NCBI RefSeq assembly: GCF_023242315.1
Contig: NZ_JALLIY010000008.1
Span: 237,671-301,670 of the forward strand
Length of the DNA: 64,000 nucleotides
Direction: 5' to 3'
Source of the DNA: Pseudomonas sp. MWU13-2105
GTDB taxonomy: Bacteria > Pseudomonadota > Gammaproteobacteria > Pseudomonadales > Pseudomonadaceae
This document shows, one piece after another, positions 8,638 to 19,799 of the stretch. How positions within the stretch are numbered: position 1 is the first letter of the stretch; each line of letters begins with the position of its first letter. The translations under genes were made by a program, and so were the position numbers. The notes under the pieces are model-generated. The model did not search any database. It saw only the letters and a list, made by a program, of their open reading frames with translations, and had not been told where the DNA came from.

Positions 8638-9282
8638 ATGCACAAGGCACTGCGTAAATTCGGCTGCGTGGCCGGGTTGTTGACGCCCTTCTGGTTGCTT
8701 GTCGGGCTGGCCCTGGCCGGGGCCCTGTATCCAGGCTACAGCCATCTCAATCAGGCCATGAGTGAACTGGGGGCACTGGGCGCGCCGACCCACGAGTTGT
8801 CGCCATTGATCAACAACCTGCCGTTGGGGCTGTTGTTCTTCGCCTTTGGCGTGACGGTCTTCGCCTGTTTCGAAGGGCGCGGCCTGGCGCAGATCAGCGG
8901 GGTGCTGATTGCGCTGCACGGCATCGCCAGCCTGTTCACCGGTTATTTTTCCTGCGACGCCGGCTGCGGGCTGCAGCACCCTTCCTTCAGCCAGACCGTG
9001 CATAACAGCGCGGGGCTGGTGATGTTTCTGACCCTGGTGATCGCCAACGCCTTGTGGGTGTATCTCGCCGCTCGCTTGCTCGGTTCGAAAGCCTTCGCCT
9101 GGTTTTCCCTGGCCTGTACCCTGGTGGCCCTGGCGGCTTTGCCGTTGATGGGGCTGGCGGTAGAGGCGGGGGAGGGGTTCGGCCTCTACCAGCGCCTGAA
9201 CTATGGCGCTTCGGTGGTCTGGATCGGGGTGTTTGCCGCGCTGCTGCTGGTCAGGGAAAAGCGTCGCACCGATCAGGCCTGA
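8638..9282 (+). CDS. DUF998 family integral membrane protein
   Basis: The 214-residue protein has about six hydrophobic segments and the family hallmarks: a YPGYSHLNQAMSELGALGAP loop after the first membrane helix, and FSCDAGCG, which supplies three Cys/Asp residues in an extracytoplasmic loop. DUF998 proteins are widespread and uncharacterised. Start ATG 8638 follows AGAGGTCCCCGC. It is divergent from the epimerase gene across a 168 bp region. Confidence 0.8.
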   Translation: MHKALRKFGCVAGLLTPFWLLVGLALAGALYPGYSHLNQAMSELGALGAPTHELSPLINNLPLGLLFFAFGVTVFACFEGRGLAQISGVLIALHGIASLFTGYFSCDAGCGLQHPSFSQTVHNSAGLVMFLTLVIANALWVYLAARLLGSKAFAWFSLACTLVALAALPLMGLAVEAGEGFGLYQRLNYGASVVWIGVFAALLLVREKRRTDQA

Positions 9283-9333
9283 TGCCGATCGATCCGCGCT
9301 GAGTCGGGGATCGATTCCACTGCCCGCCACCCT

Positions 9334-10365
9334 TCAGCTGCTCTCGCGCACCATCAGTTCAAAGCCCATGTCCTGCACCGGCTGGGCCACCGGATTGCCA
9401 GCCATCAAACTCAGCATCTGTTCCGCCGCCCGCCGGCCGATGGCCTCCCGCGGTGTGCGGATGCTGCTCAGGCGCGGGACCATGAAGGCCGAGCCGGGAA
9501 GGTCGTTGAAGCCCACTACCGCGACCTGCTCCGGGACCTTGATGCCGCAGCGTATGGCTTCCAGCAGGGCGCCCTGGGCCAGGTCGTCGTTGCCGAAGAA
9601 GATCCCGTCGACCTGCGGATGGCTCTGCAACAGTTGCAGGAACAGTTCACCGCCCAGGCCCACCGACGAGGGGCGCGGAGTCAGCAGTTCCAGATCCGGG
9701 TGATACAGCCCGGCCGCCTGCAGGGCCTGGCGAAAGCCTTCGCCGCGCAGGAGCGTGCGCTGGTCCAGTTGCGCGCCGATATAGGCCAGGTGCTTGCGAC
9801 CACGGGAGATCAGGTGCTCGGCCACGGTCGCGCCGGCGTTCTGTTGCGAGAAACCGACGCAGTTGACCCCGGCGCCGGGGTCCAGGTCCATCATGTAGAC
9901 GCACGGCACCTGGCTCGCCTCGATCATCCGCCGCGCACTTTCCGAGCGGTCGAAACCGGTCAGCAACAGGCCCCGTGGCTGGTAGGACATGTAATTGCGC
10001 AGCAGGTTTTCTTCTTCCTCACGGGAATAGTGATAGTTACCGATCAGTACCTCGAAGCCGCGCGGGCGCAACACCGCGTGTATGGCTTCGAGGGTGTCGA
10101 TAAACAGCAGGTTGGACAACGACGGCACCAGCACCACCACCGAATGGCTCTGGGCCGAGGCCAGGGCGCGGGCGGCCGGGTTGACCACGTAGTTCAGTTC
10201 CGTTGCCGCTCGTCGGACCTTCTCCACCAGATCCGTGGCCACGCTACTGATGCCGCGCAGGGCCCGCGATGCGGTGATCGGACTGACGCCGGCCAGGCGC
10301 GCGACTTCGTTGAGGGTAGGGCGTCCCGTGGTACGGGTATTCTTGTCGGTTTTGGTGGAGGTCAT
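9334..10365 (-). CDS. gntR: LacI-family gluconate repressor GntR
   Basis: This is a 343-residue LacI-type regulator. A 15-residue Thr/Lys-rich leader precedes the helix-turn-helix (TLNEVARLAGVSPITASRAL), then the hinge helix (VNPAARALAS) and a sugar-binding periplasmic-type domain (GVNCVGFSQQNAGATVAEHL, VDGIFFGNDDLAQGAL). It is divergent from gntK and gntP, as in other pseudomonads, where GntR represses gluconate uptake and is released by gluconate or 6-phosphogluconate. Three matching operators lie at 10395, 10562 and 11141; the first is in its own promoter, implying autoregulation. The ATG at 10365 is preferred over an upstream TTG. Confidence 0.9.
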   Translation of the reverse strand: MTSTKTDKNTRTTGRPTLNEVARLAGVSPITASRALRGISSVATDLVEKVRRAATELNYVVNPAARALASAQSHSVVVLVPSLSNLLFIDTLEAIHAVLRPRGFEVLIGNYHYSREEEENLLRNYMSYQPRGLLLTGFDRSESARRMIEASQVPCVYMMDLDPGAGVNCVGFSQQNAGATVAEHLISRGRKHLAYIGAQLDQRTLLRGEGFRQALQAAGLYHPDLELLTPRPSSVGLGGELFLQLLQSHPQVDGIFFGNDDLAQGALLEAIRCGIKVPEQVAVVGFNDLPGSAFMVPRLSSIRTPREAIGRRAAEQMLSLMAGNPVAQPVQDMGFELMVRESS

Positions 10366-10394
10366 CGGACGGCTTGCCAAACAAAATTCAAGGT

Positions 10395-10411
10395 ACTAAG
10401 GTAGCGCTGTC
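10395..10411. promoter_or_regulatory. GntR operator in the gntR promoter
   Basis: ACTAAGGTAGCGCTGTC fits the published P. aeruginosa GntR site as I remember it (AC-N-AAG-N-TAGCGCT) and lies 30 bp upstream of the gntR start. The 13-base core recurs at 10562 and 11141. Confidence 0.7.
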
Positions 10412-10561
10412 TCGACAAGCCTGCAATTGTCCGAGCGCGATTGGCCTGATCGCGTCGGGGGCTGTCCTGGATGTTTCGCGCACCACCCCATAAAAATGAC
10501 AAGAAGGCGTCGGCAGTCTGTGTTTTGTGCTTTGCTTTCCGAACAACGGAAAGCCTGACAA

Positions 10562-10575
10562 AGACAGCGCTGTCT
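10562..10575. promoter_or_regulatory. GntR operator upstream of gntK
   Basis: AGACAGCGCTGTCT is a perfect 14-base palindrome 18 bp before the gntK start codon. Its AGCGCTGTC part is shared with the sites at 10395 and 11141. Its position would block transcription of gntK. Confidence 0.7.
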
Positions 10576-10592
10576 GCGTGCTGAGGTGTTAC

Positions 10593-11126
10593 ATGAGTCA
10601 ACCCATCACTGCCCTGGTCATCATGGGCGTCTCCGGTTGCGGCAAGTCCAGTGTGGGCGAGGCCCTGTGCCGGCTCAACGGCGCGACCCAGATCGAAGGC
10701 GACAGCTTTCACCCCGCCGCCAATATCGCCAAGATGAGTGCCGGCATCCCCCTGACCGATGACGACCGTGCCGGTTGGCTCGACAGCCTGTGCGACGAGT
10801 TGCGTCGGGTGCTGGCTGCAGGCGGGCATCCGGTGCTGACCTGCTCGGCGCTCAAGCACAGTTACCGCGAACGCCTGCGTCGCGCGGCACCGGGCCTGGG
10901 CTTCGTGTTTCTCGAACTGAGCCGCGAAGTCGCTGCCGAGCGGGTGGCCCATCGGCCCGGGCACTTCATGCCCTCGACCCTGATCGACAGCCAGTTCGCC
11001 ACCCTTGAGTCGCCGCTCGGCGAGCCCCTGACCCTGGCCCTGGATGCCTCGACCCAGAGCGTCGAGCGCCTGGCGCAGGCGGCCCATCACTGGTGGCAGG
11101 CGCACGGGCTGGAACGCTCGGCCTGA
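10593..11126 (+). CDS. gntK: Gluconokinase
   Basis: The 177-residue protein has an N-terminal Walker A loop, GVSGCGKSS (residues 12-20), and the gluconate-binding GDSFHPAANIAKMSAGIPLTD segment with conserved His and Lys, then LTCSALKHSYRERLR and HFMPSTLIDSQFATLE, all typical of GntK/GntV enzymes. It phosphorylates gluconate to 6-phosphogluconate for the Entner-Doudoroff pathway. A palindromic operator lies directly upstream, and gntP follows after 84 bp with its own operator. Confidence 0.93.
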   Translation: MSQPITALVIMGVSGCGKSSVGEALCRLNGATQIEGDSFHPAANIAKMSAGIPLTDDDRAGWLDSLCDELRRVLAAGGHPVLTCSALKHSYRERLRRAAPGLGFVFLELSREVAAERVAHRPGHFMPSTLIDSQFATLESPLGEPLTLALDASTQSVERLAQAAHHWWQAHGLERSA

Positions 11127-11140
11127 TTTTCGTTTCGAAA

Positions 11141-11153
11141 AGATAGCGCTGTC
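11141..11153. promoter_or_regulatory. GntR operator upstream of gntP
   Basis: AGATAGCGCTGTC matches the core of the two other sites in this cluster (one mismatch to each). It lies in the gntK-gntP gap about 58 bp before the gntP start, so gntP probably has a separate regulated promoter. Confidence 0.65.
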
Positions 11154-11210
11154 CCAATCGGCTATCGTCAAACAACGCAGCGTATAAAAACAACAAGCAG
11201 GAGACACCTT

Positions 11211-12563
11211 ATGTTTGGACTGTCCCACGAGACCTATCTGTTGCTGGATGCAGTGGTCACGATTATCGGGCTGATCGTGTTGATCACCCGTTTCAAGATT
11301 CACCCCTTTGTCGGACTGATCATCGCCTCGGCGTTTCTCGGCCTGACCTCGGGCATGCCCGCGGACAAGATCATCAAGGCTTTCCAGGACGGCTTCGGCG
11401 GCGTGCTGGGCTTTGTCGGGATCATCCTTGCGCTGGGGACCATGCTTGGCAAGATGATGTCCGATTCCGGCGGCGCCGATCAGATCGCCCAGACCCTGAT
11501 CCGCGCCTTCGGCAAGGAGCGGGTGCAGTGGGCGATGATGTGCTCGGCATTCCTGGTGGGCATCCCGCTGTTCTTCGAGATCGGCTTCGTGCTGCTGATT
11601 CCGCTGGTGTTCATCGTTGCGCGGCGTACCGGCGTGCCGCTGATCAAGATCGGCATTCCGCTGCTGGCCGGGCTTTCGGCGGTGCACGGCCTGGTACCGC
11701 CGCATCCGGGGCCGCTGCTGGCCATCGGGGTGTTCAACGCGGACATCGGCAAGACCATTTTCTACGGCCTGATCGTCGCCCTGCCGACCGCTATCATCGC
11801 CGGGCCGATCTACGGCACCTTTATTGCCAAGTATATCCCGGGCAACCCATCGCAGGAGCTGGTCGACCAGTTGGCCCGTGAACCGCAAGTGGCGGCACTG
11901 CCCAGCTTCGGCGTGACCCTGGTCACCGTGCTGTTGCCGGTGTTCCTGATGCTGCTCAAGACTTTTGCCGACATTGCCTTGCCGGACGGGCATTTCTTCC
12001 GCATCTGGATGGACATGATCGGTCACCCGATCAGCGCCTTGCTGCTGGCCCTGCTGTTGGCGCTGTACACCTTCGGCAAGCGCCAGGGCATGGATTCCAG
12101 GCGCGTGCTCAAGCTGCTCGATGCCAGCCTGGCGCCGACCGCGGCGATCATCCTGATCATCGGTGCCGGCGGTGGCTTCAAGCAGATGCTGGTGACCAGT
12201 GGCGTGGGTGATGTGATCGGGCATATCGCCGTGAATGCGCAGATTTCACCGATCCTGCTGGCCTGGCTGGTGGCGGCGGTGATCCGCGTGGCCACGGGCT
12301 CGGCGACGGTGGCGACGATTACCGGGGCGGGTATCGTGATGCCGGTGGTGGACCTGATTCCCGGGGTGAACCGCGAGTTGCTGGTGCTGGCGACGGGAGC
12401 GGGCTCGCTGATCCTGTCCCACGTCAACGATGCCGGCTTCTGGCTGGTCAAGCAGTACTTCAACATGACCGTGGCCGAGACGTTCAAGACCTGGACGGCC
12501 ATGGAGACCATTCTCTCGGTGGTGGGGCTGGTGTTTATCCTGCTGTTGTCACTGGTGGTCTGA
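11211..12563 (+). CDS. gntP: Gluconate permease (GntP family)
   Basis: The 450-residue protein has about 12-14 hydrophobic segments and the Gnt-family signatures: RFKIHPFVGLIIASAFLGL near the N-terminus, LGTMLGKMMSDSGGA, the VHGLVPPHPGPL loop and ATGSATVATITGAGIV. It is a gluconate:H+ symporter of the inner membrane that supplies GntK. Start ATG 11211 is preceded by GCAGGAGAC. A strong hairpin follows the stop codon. Confidence 0.93.
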   Translation: MFGLSHETYLLLDAVVTIIGLIVLITRFKIHPFVGLIIASAFLGLTSGMPADKIIKAFQDGFGGVLGFVGIILALGTMLGKMMSDSGGADQIAQTLIRAFGKERVQWAMMCSAFLVGIPLFFEIGFVLLIPLVFIVARRTGVPLIKIGIPLLAGLSAVHGLVPPHPGPLLAIGVFNADIGKTIFYGLIVALPTAIIAGPIYGTFIAKYIPGNPSQELVDQLAREPQVAALPSFGVTLVTVLLPVFLMLLKTFADIALPDGHFFRIWMDMIGHPISALLLALLLALYTFGKRQGMDSRRVLKLLDASLAPTAAIILIIGAGGGFKQMLVTSGVGDVIGHIAVNAQISPILLAWLVAAVIRVATGSATVATITGAGIVMPVVDLIPGVNRELLVLATGAGSLILSHVNDAGFWLVKQYFNMTVAETFKTWTAMETILSVVGLVFILLLSLVV

Positions 12564-12570
12564 ACGAGTC

Positions 12571-12600
12571 GGGGCCGATACCTGTGAGGGTGTCGGCCCC
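12571..12600 (+). terminator. Hairpin after gntP
   Basis: GGGGCCGATACC and GGTGTCGGCCCC pair to form a 12-bp GC-rich stem (one G-T pair) with a 6-base loop, 7 bp after the gntP stop. There is no T-run, so it may act as an mRNA-stabilising hairpin as well as a terminator. Confidence 0.6.
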
Positions 12601-12632
12601 GATCACAAGGCGTGTTGAAGTCGAACACGGTT

Positions 12633-12767
12633 TTGTGGCGAGCGGGCTTGCCCGCGCTCGACTGCGAAGCAGTCGCAAAATCGGTGATCTCGGTCTGTCT
12701 GATAAGTCGAGTTCGCCGGTTACAGGGGCGTTTCGCACCCCAGCGCGGGCAAGCCCGCTCGCCACAA
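12633..12767. repeat. REPIN (two REP units in inverted orientation)
   Basis: TTGTGGCGAGCGGGCTTGCC..CGCGCT at the left end is repeated as its exact reverse complement at the right end (AGCGCGGGCAAGCCCGCTCG..CCACAA), about 80 bp apart. This is the standard Pseudomonas REP doublet and sits between the convergent gntP and aminotransferase genes. Confidence 0.88.
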
Positions 12768-12780
12768 TGGGTGTTAAGGG

Positions 12781-14001
12781 TTATTCCGCGGTGGCTTTCT
12801 TCAGCAGGCCATCGCTGCGGAACATCCCACGAATCCCGCGTACCGCCTGGCGGATGCGGTCGAGGTTTTCGATCAGGGCGAACCGCACATGGTCGTCGCC
12901 GTACTCGCCAAAGCCGACCCCCGGCGAGACGCAGACCTTGGCTTCGGCCAGCAGTTTCTTGGCGAACTCCAGCGAACCCATATGGGCATATTCCTCGGGA
13001 ATCTTCGCCCAGACATACATCGAGGCCTTGGGGTTCTCGACCATCCAGCCCAGTTCATGCAGGCCCTTGACCAGCACATTGCGCCGTTGACGATACTGCT
13101 CGGCGATATCCTTGACGCATTGCTGATCGCCTTCCAGCGCGGCGATGGCCGCCACCTGCAACGGTGTGAAGGTGCCGTAGTCGTGGTAGCTCTTGATCCG
13201 CGCCAGGGCGTTGACCAGCTCCGGATTGCCGACCATGAAACCGATGCGCCAGCCGGCCATGTTGTAGCTCTTGGACAGGGTGAAAAACTCCACCGCGATG
13301 TCCTTGGCGCCGGGCACCTGCATGATCGACGGGGCTTTCCAGCCGTCGTAGACGATGTCGGCATACGCCAGGTCGTGGATCACCAGCACGTCGTACTGCT
13401 TGGCCAGGGCGATCACCCGTTCGAAGAAGTCCAGTTCCACGCACTGCGCGGTGGGGTTCGAGGGGAAACCGAGAATCATCATCTTCGGCTTGGGGATGGA
13501 GCCACGGATGGCCCGCTCCAGTTCGGCGAAGAAGTCCACGCCCGGCACCAGCGGCACCGAACGGACCTGGGCGCCGGCGATCACCGCGCCGTAGATATGG
13601 ATCGGGTAGCTGGGGTTGGGCACCAGCACCGTGTCGCCCTGGTCGAGGGTGGCGAGCATCAGGTGGGCCAGGCCTTCTTTTGAACCGATGGTGACGATGG
13701 CTTCGGTTTCCGGGTCGATATCGACCTGGTAGCGATCCTTGTACCAGTGGGAAATCGCCCGGCGCAGCCGTGGGATGCCCTTGGAAGTGGAGTAGCCATG
13801 GGTGTCTTCGCGCTGGGCGACGGTGACCAGTTTTTCGACGATATGCGGCGGGGTGGCGCCGTCGGGGTTACCCATGCTCAAGTCGATGATGTCTTCGCCA
13901 CGACGACGGGCGGCCATCTTCAGCTCGGCAGTGATATTGAATACGTAGGGGGGGAGTCGATCAATGCGCGAAAAACGGCGCGGCGAACCTTGGTCTGCCA
14001 T
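12781..14001 (-). CDS. alaC: Alanine-type PLP aminotransferase (AlaC-like)
   Basis: The 406-residue fold-type I aminotransferase has [19 protein letters not shown], the [12 protein letters not shown] and [13 protein letters not shown] stretches, [15 protein letters not shown], and the PLP-lysine motif [17 protein letters not shown]. These match AlaC/YfdZ, which makes alanine from pyruvate and glutamate. The start is the ATG at 14001 ([21 protein letters not shown]), where homology begins; the open frame continues upstream without conserved residues. Assignment to alanine rather than another amino acid rests on family resemblance. Confidence 0.87.
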   Translation of the reverse strand: MADQGSPRRFSRIDRLPPYVFNITAELKMAARRRGEDIIDLSMGNPDGATPPHIVEKLVTVAQREDTHGYSTSKGIPRLRRAISHWYKDRYQVDIDPETEAIVTIGSKEGLAHLMLATLDQGDTVLVPNPSYPIHIYGAVIAGAQVRSVPLVPGVDFFAELERAIRGSIPKPKMMILGFPSNPTAQCVELDFFERVIALAKQYDVLVIHDLAYADIVYDGWKAPSIMQVPGAKDIAVEFFTLSKSYNMAGWRIGFMVGNPELVNALARIKSYHDYGTFTPLQVAAIAALEGDQQCVKDIAEQYRQRRNVLVKGLHELGWMVENPKASMYVWAKIPEEYAHMGSLEFAKKLLAEAKVCVSPGVGFGEYGDDHVRFALIENLDRIRQAVRGIRGMFRSDGLLKKATAE

Positions 14002-14216
14002 ATAAACCTCTGACACGTAAGCGCCCGGAACCGTCCGAGCGACGTCGGCCACTGCGGTGGCCTGCGGGGCAGACAATAAGGGCGATGCTGGCGATCTGTC
14101 CAGATGGCTGGCGGAAAATATTTTCGCCGGGGGCAAGCGCCGGGTCGCCAGAGCGACACGATAATTTGCTTCTATACTGCCTTTCGGAGTCGTTTCCCAT
14201 ATGGAGTTCTGCACCC

Positions 14217-14714
14217 ATGGACTTAGCACATAACCTTGGCTACACGCAGGCCTTGCCAGCGCCGCGCTTCGAGCACGGCCACTTTCGATTGATCGCCGGC
14301 CTGGGCGCCCGCTTTACCGCCGAGACGTCGGGCTCCATCCCGGACCTGTGGGATGCTTTCGTGCCGCACATCGGAAAAGTCCCCGGCCAGGTGGGTGAGG
14401 TGACGTACGGTATCTGCTGCCATCCGGATGGCCAGGGCGGCTTCGAGTACATCGCCGGGGTGCAGATCAGCAAGCTCGACGACCTGCCCGAGCTGTACCG
14501 CTGGGTGGAACTGCAGGACCAGCAGTATGCGGTGTTTGAACACCAGGGCTCCCTCGACACCCTCAAGCAGACTTTCGAAGCCATCTGGAACCACTGGTTG
14601 CCGCAATCCGGTTACCTGGCCGCCGATGCGCCGGAGTTCGAGCGCTACAGCGCCGATTTCAATCCGGAAAAAGGCACCGGCACCGTGGAGATCTGGTTGC
14701 CGATCAAGGCCTGA
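14217..14714 (+). CDS. GyrI-like / AraC effector-binding domain protein
   Basis: The 165-residue protein is a stand-alone effector-binding domain of the AraC/GyrI (SHS2) type: [51 protein letters not shown], and the C-terminal [20 protein letters not shown], the typical family ending. There is no DNA-binding domain. Such proteins bind small hydrophobic molecules or DNA gyrase. Start ATG 14217 follows GGAGTTCTGCACCC. It is divergent from alaC. Confidence 0.8.
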   Translation: MDLAHNLGYTQALPAPRFEHGHFRLIAGLGARFTAETSGSIPDLWDAFVPHIGKVPGQVGEVTYGICCHPDGQGGFEYIAGVQISKLDDLPELYRWVELQDQQYAVFEHQGSLDTLKQTFEAIWNHWLPQSGYLAADAPEFERYSADFNPEKGTGTVEIWLPIKA

Positions 14715-14889
14715 TCCCGCGCGCCGCACGCTCCCCTTCGACAGCGGGGGAGCGCTTCTATACGCCATCTTAACGTCCCCCCCGGCAATCAGTGTCCGAC
14801 CTTAATACCCCCACCCGTACCCTTTGACCTGGCTTGCGGCGCCTTTGCCTGCGCTTGAGCGAGCCGACCGATTTCGCAAGGGGACACCT

Positions 14890-14988
14890 GTGTTGACACT
14901 CAAACTCATCTACCTGCTCAGCGGCCTTGGCGCGGCCGGCCTGTTTGTCTACCTGGGTTACGCGCTGATCCGCGCCGAAGACTTCTGA
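14890..14988 (+). CDS. kdpF: KdpF, small subunit of the Kdp potassium ATPase
   Basis: A GTG at 14890 preceded by AAGGGGACACCT opens a 32-residue single-membrane-span peptide ending VYLGYALIRAEDF. This closely matches the end of E. coli KdpF (LVYALINAEAF). KdpF stabilises the KdpABC complex in the membrane. It is the first gene of the kdp cluster; the 175-bp region upstream (14715-14889) should hold the KdpE-controlled promoter, but I see no certain KdpE box. Confidence 0.75.
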   Translation: MLTLKLIYLLSGLGAAGLFVYLGYALIRAEDF

Positions 14989-15057
14989 TCCTGCGCACGC
15001 CTAGCCGCAGGCGCTTTGTGCGGTCCGCAAGGACCCTATCGAACAAGGAAACCAAGC

Positions 15058-15141
15058 ATGAACGACCTGATTTTCCTGGGTGCGACCCTGGCGTTTTTCG
15101 GCGCGACAGCCTTGTTCATTGTCGCCTTGAACAAGATTTGA
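15058..15141 (+). CDS. Second tiny membrane peptide in the kdp operon
   Basis: An ATG at 15058, preceded by AACAAGGAAACCAAGC, opens a 27-codon frame ([26 protein letters not shown]) between kdpF and kdpA. One hydrophobic helix covers nearly the whole peptide. It is unlike KdpF in its ending, but similar 27-30 residue peptides occur at this place in other bacterial kdp operons. It ends 13 bp before kdpA, so co-translation is likely. Function unknown. Confidence 0.6.
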   Translation: MNDLIFLGATLAFFGATALFIVALNKI

Positions 15142-15154
15142 ACGGAGCTTGCAC

Positions 15155-16861
15155 ATGTTGACCGTACTGCTGGAATTTGCGCTGGTCCTGGGTCTGATGA
15201 CCGGGCTCGCCGTCTTGATGGGGCGTTGGCTGAGCCGGGTATTTTCACACCCCGGCCATGCGCTGCCGGAACGCCTGACCTATCGCCTGCTGGGCGTCGA
15301 TCCACGGGAGACCATGGGCTGGGCCCGCTACGGCTCGGCGCTGCTGTTGTCCAACGGCGCGATGATGCTGCTCGGCTACCTGCTGTTGCGCCTGCAGGGT
15401 TCGCTGCCGATCAACCCGCTGGGCCTGGCCGCCCAGACCCCGGACCTGGCGTTCAACACCGCCGCCTCGTTCATCACCAACACCAACTGGCAGGCCTATT
15501 CGGGCGAAACCAGCCTGTCCAACTTCAGCCAGATGGCGGTGATCACCTTCCTGATGTTTGTCGGCGCCACTTCCGGCGTGGTCGCCGCCGCCGGTTTTAT
15601 CCGTGGCCTGAGCCGGGCCAGTGCGACGGATATCGGCAACTACTGGGTGGACTTCACCCGCATCCTCTACCGGGTGATGTTGCCGTTGTGCTTCGGCATG
15701 GCGCTGGTCTATGTCTGGCAGGGCATGCCGCAGACCTTTGCCTCCCAGGCCCTGGCGACCACGCTGGAAGGCGCCCGGCAACAACTGATCGTCGGTGCGG
15801 TGGCGAGCTTCGAGTCGATCAAGCATATCGGCACCAACGGCGGCGGCTTTTTCAGCATGAACGCCGCGCACCCGTTCGAGAACCCGACGCCGCTGACCAA
15901 CATCCTGCATATCTTCAGCATGTTGCTGATCCCTTCGGCGCTGACCTACGCCTTCGGCAGCCTCTTGGCCCGGCGGCGCCAGGGCTGGGTGTTCTTCGGC
16001 ACCTTCCTGGTGATGTTCATCGGCTTTCTCGCGGTGGTCTATTTTGCCGAGCAGGGTGGCAATCCGCTGCTGACCCAACTGGGCGTCGACCAACTGCTGT
16101 CGGCGACCCAGAGCGGCGGCAACATGGAAGGCAAGGAGCTGCGTTTCGGCATCGCCGATACCAGCCTGTTCATTGCCACCACCACCGGCGCCACCACCGG
16201 CTCGGTCAACGCCATGCATGACTCGCTGATGCCCATGGGCGGCTTCGTGCCCATGGCGCAGATGATGCTCAACTGCGTGTTCGGCGGCGACGGCGTGGGC
16301 TTTATCAACCTGATCCAGTACGCCCTGCTGACGGTGTTCCTGGTGGGCATGATGATCGGTCGCACCCCGGAGTTCCTCGGCAAGCGCATCGAAGCCCGGG
16401 AGATGAAACTGGTCATGCTCTCGGTGCTCGCGCATCCGATCTGCATCCTCGGGTTCACCGCCCTGGCCGCGCTCTGGCCTTCGACCCTGGACAGCCTGAA
16501 CAACGTCGGGCCCCACGGTTTCAGCGAGGTGCTCTACGCCTACACCTCCGGCACCGCGAACAACGGTTCGGCGTTCGCCGGGCTGAACGCCAACACGCCG
16601 TTCTTCAACACCACCATCGGCCTGGCGATGTTGCTGGGGCGTTTCTTCACCCTGCTGCCGATGCTTGCCGTGGCCGGCTCCCTGGCCTTTAAAAAGACCA
16701 CCCCGGCCGGTGCCGGGACCATTCCCACCGCCACGCCGCTGTTCATGTTCCTGGTGGTGTTCGTGGTGCTGGTGGTCGGTGGTTTGACCTTCCTGCCGGC
16801 GCTCGCGCTGGGGCCTGTGGTCGAGCAACTGCAACTGCTTTCCGGCCAGACCTACAAGTGA
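15155..16861 (+). CDS. kdpA: Potassium-transporting ATPase subunit KdpA
   Basis: The 568-residue membrane protein has ten predicted helices and the four KdpA pore motifs, including [38 protein letters not shown] and [18 protein letters not shown] and [14 protein letters not shown] repeats. It forms the K+-selective channel half of the Kdp pump. Start ATG 15155 ([14 protein letters not shown]) follows GGAGCTTGCAC. kdpC follows after 10 bp. Confidence 0.95.
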   Translation: MLTVLLEFALVLGLMTGLAVLMGRWLSRVFSHPGHALPERLTYRLLGVDPRETMGWARYGSALLLSNGAMMLLGYLLLRLQGSLPINPLGLAAQTPDLAFNTAASFITNTNWQAYSGETSLSNFSQMAVITFLMFVGATSGVVAAAGFIRGLSRASATDIGNYWVDFTRILYRVMLPLCFGMALVYVWQGMPQTFASQALATTLEGARQQLIVGAVASFESIKHIGTNGGGFFSMNAAHPFENPTPLTNILHIFSMLLIPSALTYAFGSLLARRRQGWVFFGTFLVMFIGFLAVVYFAEQGGNPLLTQLGVDQLLSATQSGGNMEGKELRFGIADTSLFIATTTGATTGSVNAMHDSLMPMGGFVPMAQMMLNCVFGGDGVGFINLIQYALLTVFLVGMMIGRTPEFLGKRIEAREMKLVMLSVLAHPICILGFTALAALWPSTLDSLNNVGPHGFSEVLYAYTSGTANNGSAFAGLNANTPFFNTTIGLAMLLGRFFTLLPMLAVAGSLAFKKTTPAGAGTIPTATPLFMFLVVFVVLVVGGLTFLPALALGPVVEQLQLLSGQTYK

Positions 16862-16871
16862 GGATGATTGC

Positions 16872-17561
16872 ATGACTACGCGTATTTCCACGCCGCCGCA
16901 GGCGGTGACCCAAGGGCTGTTCCGTGGCCTGTGGCGCCCGGTGTTGCTGTCCTCGGTGTTTTTCATGTTGTTGACCGGCCTGGCCTATCCGGCACTGACC
17001 ACGTTGACGGCCAACCTGCTGTTTCCGTTCCAGGCCCAGGGCAGCCTGCTGGAGCGTGACGGCCAGGTGATCGGCTCGGCGCTGATCGGCCAGGCGTTCA
17101 GCCGCCCGGAGTATTTCCAGGCCCGCCCCAGCGTGACCCAGAGCGTCGATCCGAACGACGCCAGCAAGACCGTCACCACGCCGTACAATGCCGGCCTCAG
17201 CGGGGCCAGCAACCTGGGCCCGACCAGTCAACGTCAACTCGACGCGGTCAGGGAACGGGCCGTGACCTATCGCGCTTCGAACGGCCTGGACCCGCAAGCG
17301 CCAGTGCCGGTCGACGCGGTGACGGCCTCGGCGTCCGGCTTGGACCCGCACATTTCAGTGGCCAACGCGCTGATCCAGGCGCGGCGCGTCGCACCGCTGC
17401 GGCAACTGTCCGAAGACGCCCTGCTGCGCTTGGTCCGGGCCTCGACCGAGGCACGCACCTTCGGCCTGCTCGGCGAGCCACGGGTCAATGTGCTGCAACT
17501 CAACCTGGCGCTGGATGCCCTGGCGACACCCGGCCAGCGCCCTGTCGCCGTCACTGAGTAA
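16872..17561 (+). CDS. kdpC: Potassium-transporting ATPase subunit KdpC
   Basis: The 229-residue protein has one N-terminal membrane helix ([20 protein letters not shown]) and the KdpC signatures [54 protein letters not shown] and a C-terminal [19 protein letters not shown]. It is longer than E. coli KdpC (190 residues). KdpC acts as a co-factor of KdpB in the pump. It precedes kdpB here, the reverse of the E. coli order, with 11 bp between them. Confidence 0.93.
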   Translation: MTTRISTPPQAVTQGLFRGLWRPVLLSSVFFMLLTGLAYPALTTLTANLLFPFQAQGSLLERDGQVIGSALIGQAFSRPEYFQARPSVTQSVDPNDASKTVTTPYNAGLSGASNLGPTSQRQLDAVRERAVTYRASNGLDPQAPVPVDAVTASASGLDPHISVANALIQARRVAPLRQLSEDALLRLVRASTEARTFGLLGEPRVNVLQLNLALDALATPGQRPVAVTE

Positions 17562-17572
17562 GAGAATCGATC

Positions 17573-19648
<2,076 letters not shown>

Positions 19649-19661
19649 GCAGCGGATCAGA

Positions 19662-19766
19662 TCCTGTAGGCGCCGGCTTGTCGGAACGCCGCACCGCGGC
19701 GATGGCGTCCGGAGGGGCGCCGCAAGGCTCACGGGCCTCTTCGCCGGCAAGCCGGCTCCCACAAAG
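19662..19766. repeat. REP pair between kdpB and kdpD
   Basis: CCTGTAGGCGCCGGCTTGTC..GCGGCGATGGCG and, in opposite orientation, CTCTTCGCCGGCAAGCCGGC..TCCCACAAAG form an inverted REP pair inside the kdp operon. Such elements commonly reduce or modulate expression of genes downstream in the same transcript. Confidence 0.75.
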
Positions 19767-19799
19767 GGCGCCGGGCTGCTGGTCTGCACAAGGAATGAC

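Noticed and set aside
10362..12224. 620-codon minus-strand open frame opposite gntK and gntP
   Set aside because: It is rich in Gln, His, Arg and Asp, shows no domain, and lies antisense to two firmly identified genes. It is a GC-rich shadow frame.
12633..12767. CRISPR-like or transposon-end structure
   Set aside because: The inverted GCGGGCTTGCCCGC arms are the standard REP doublet; there are no regularly spaced direct repeats and no transposase.
15245..16966. 573-codon minus-strand open frame opposite kdpA
   Set aside because: Low-complexity His/Gln/Gly-rich translation with no motif, antisense to kdpA.
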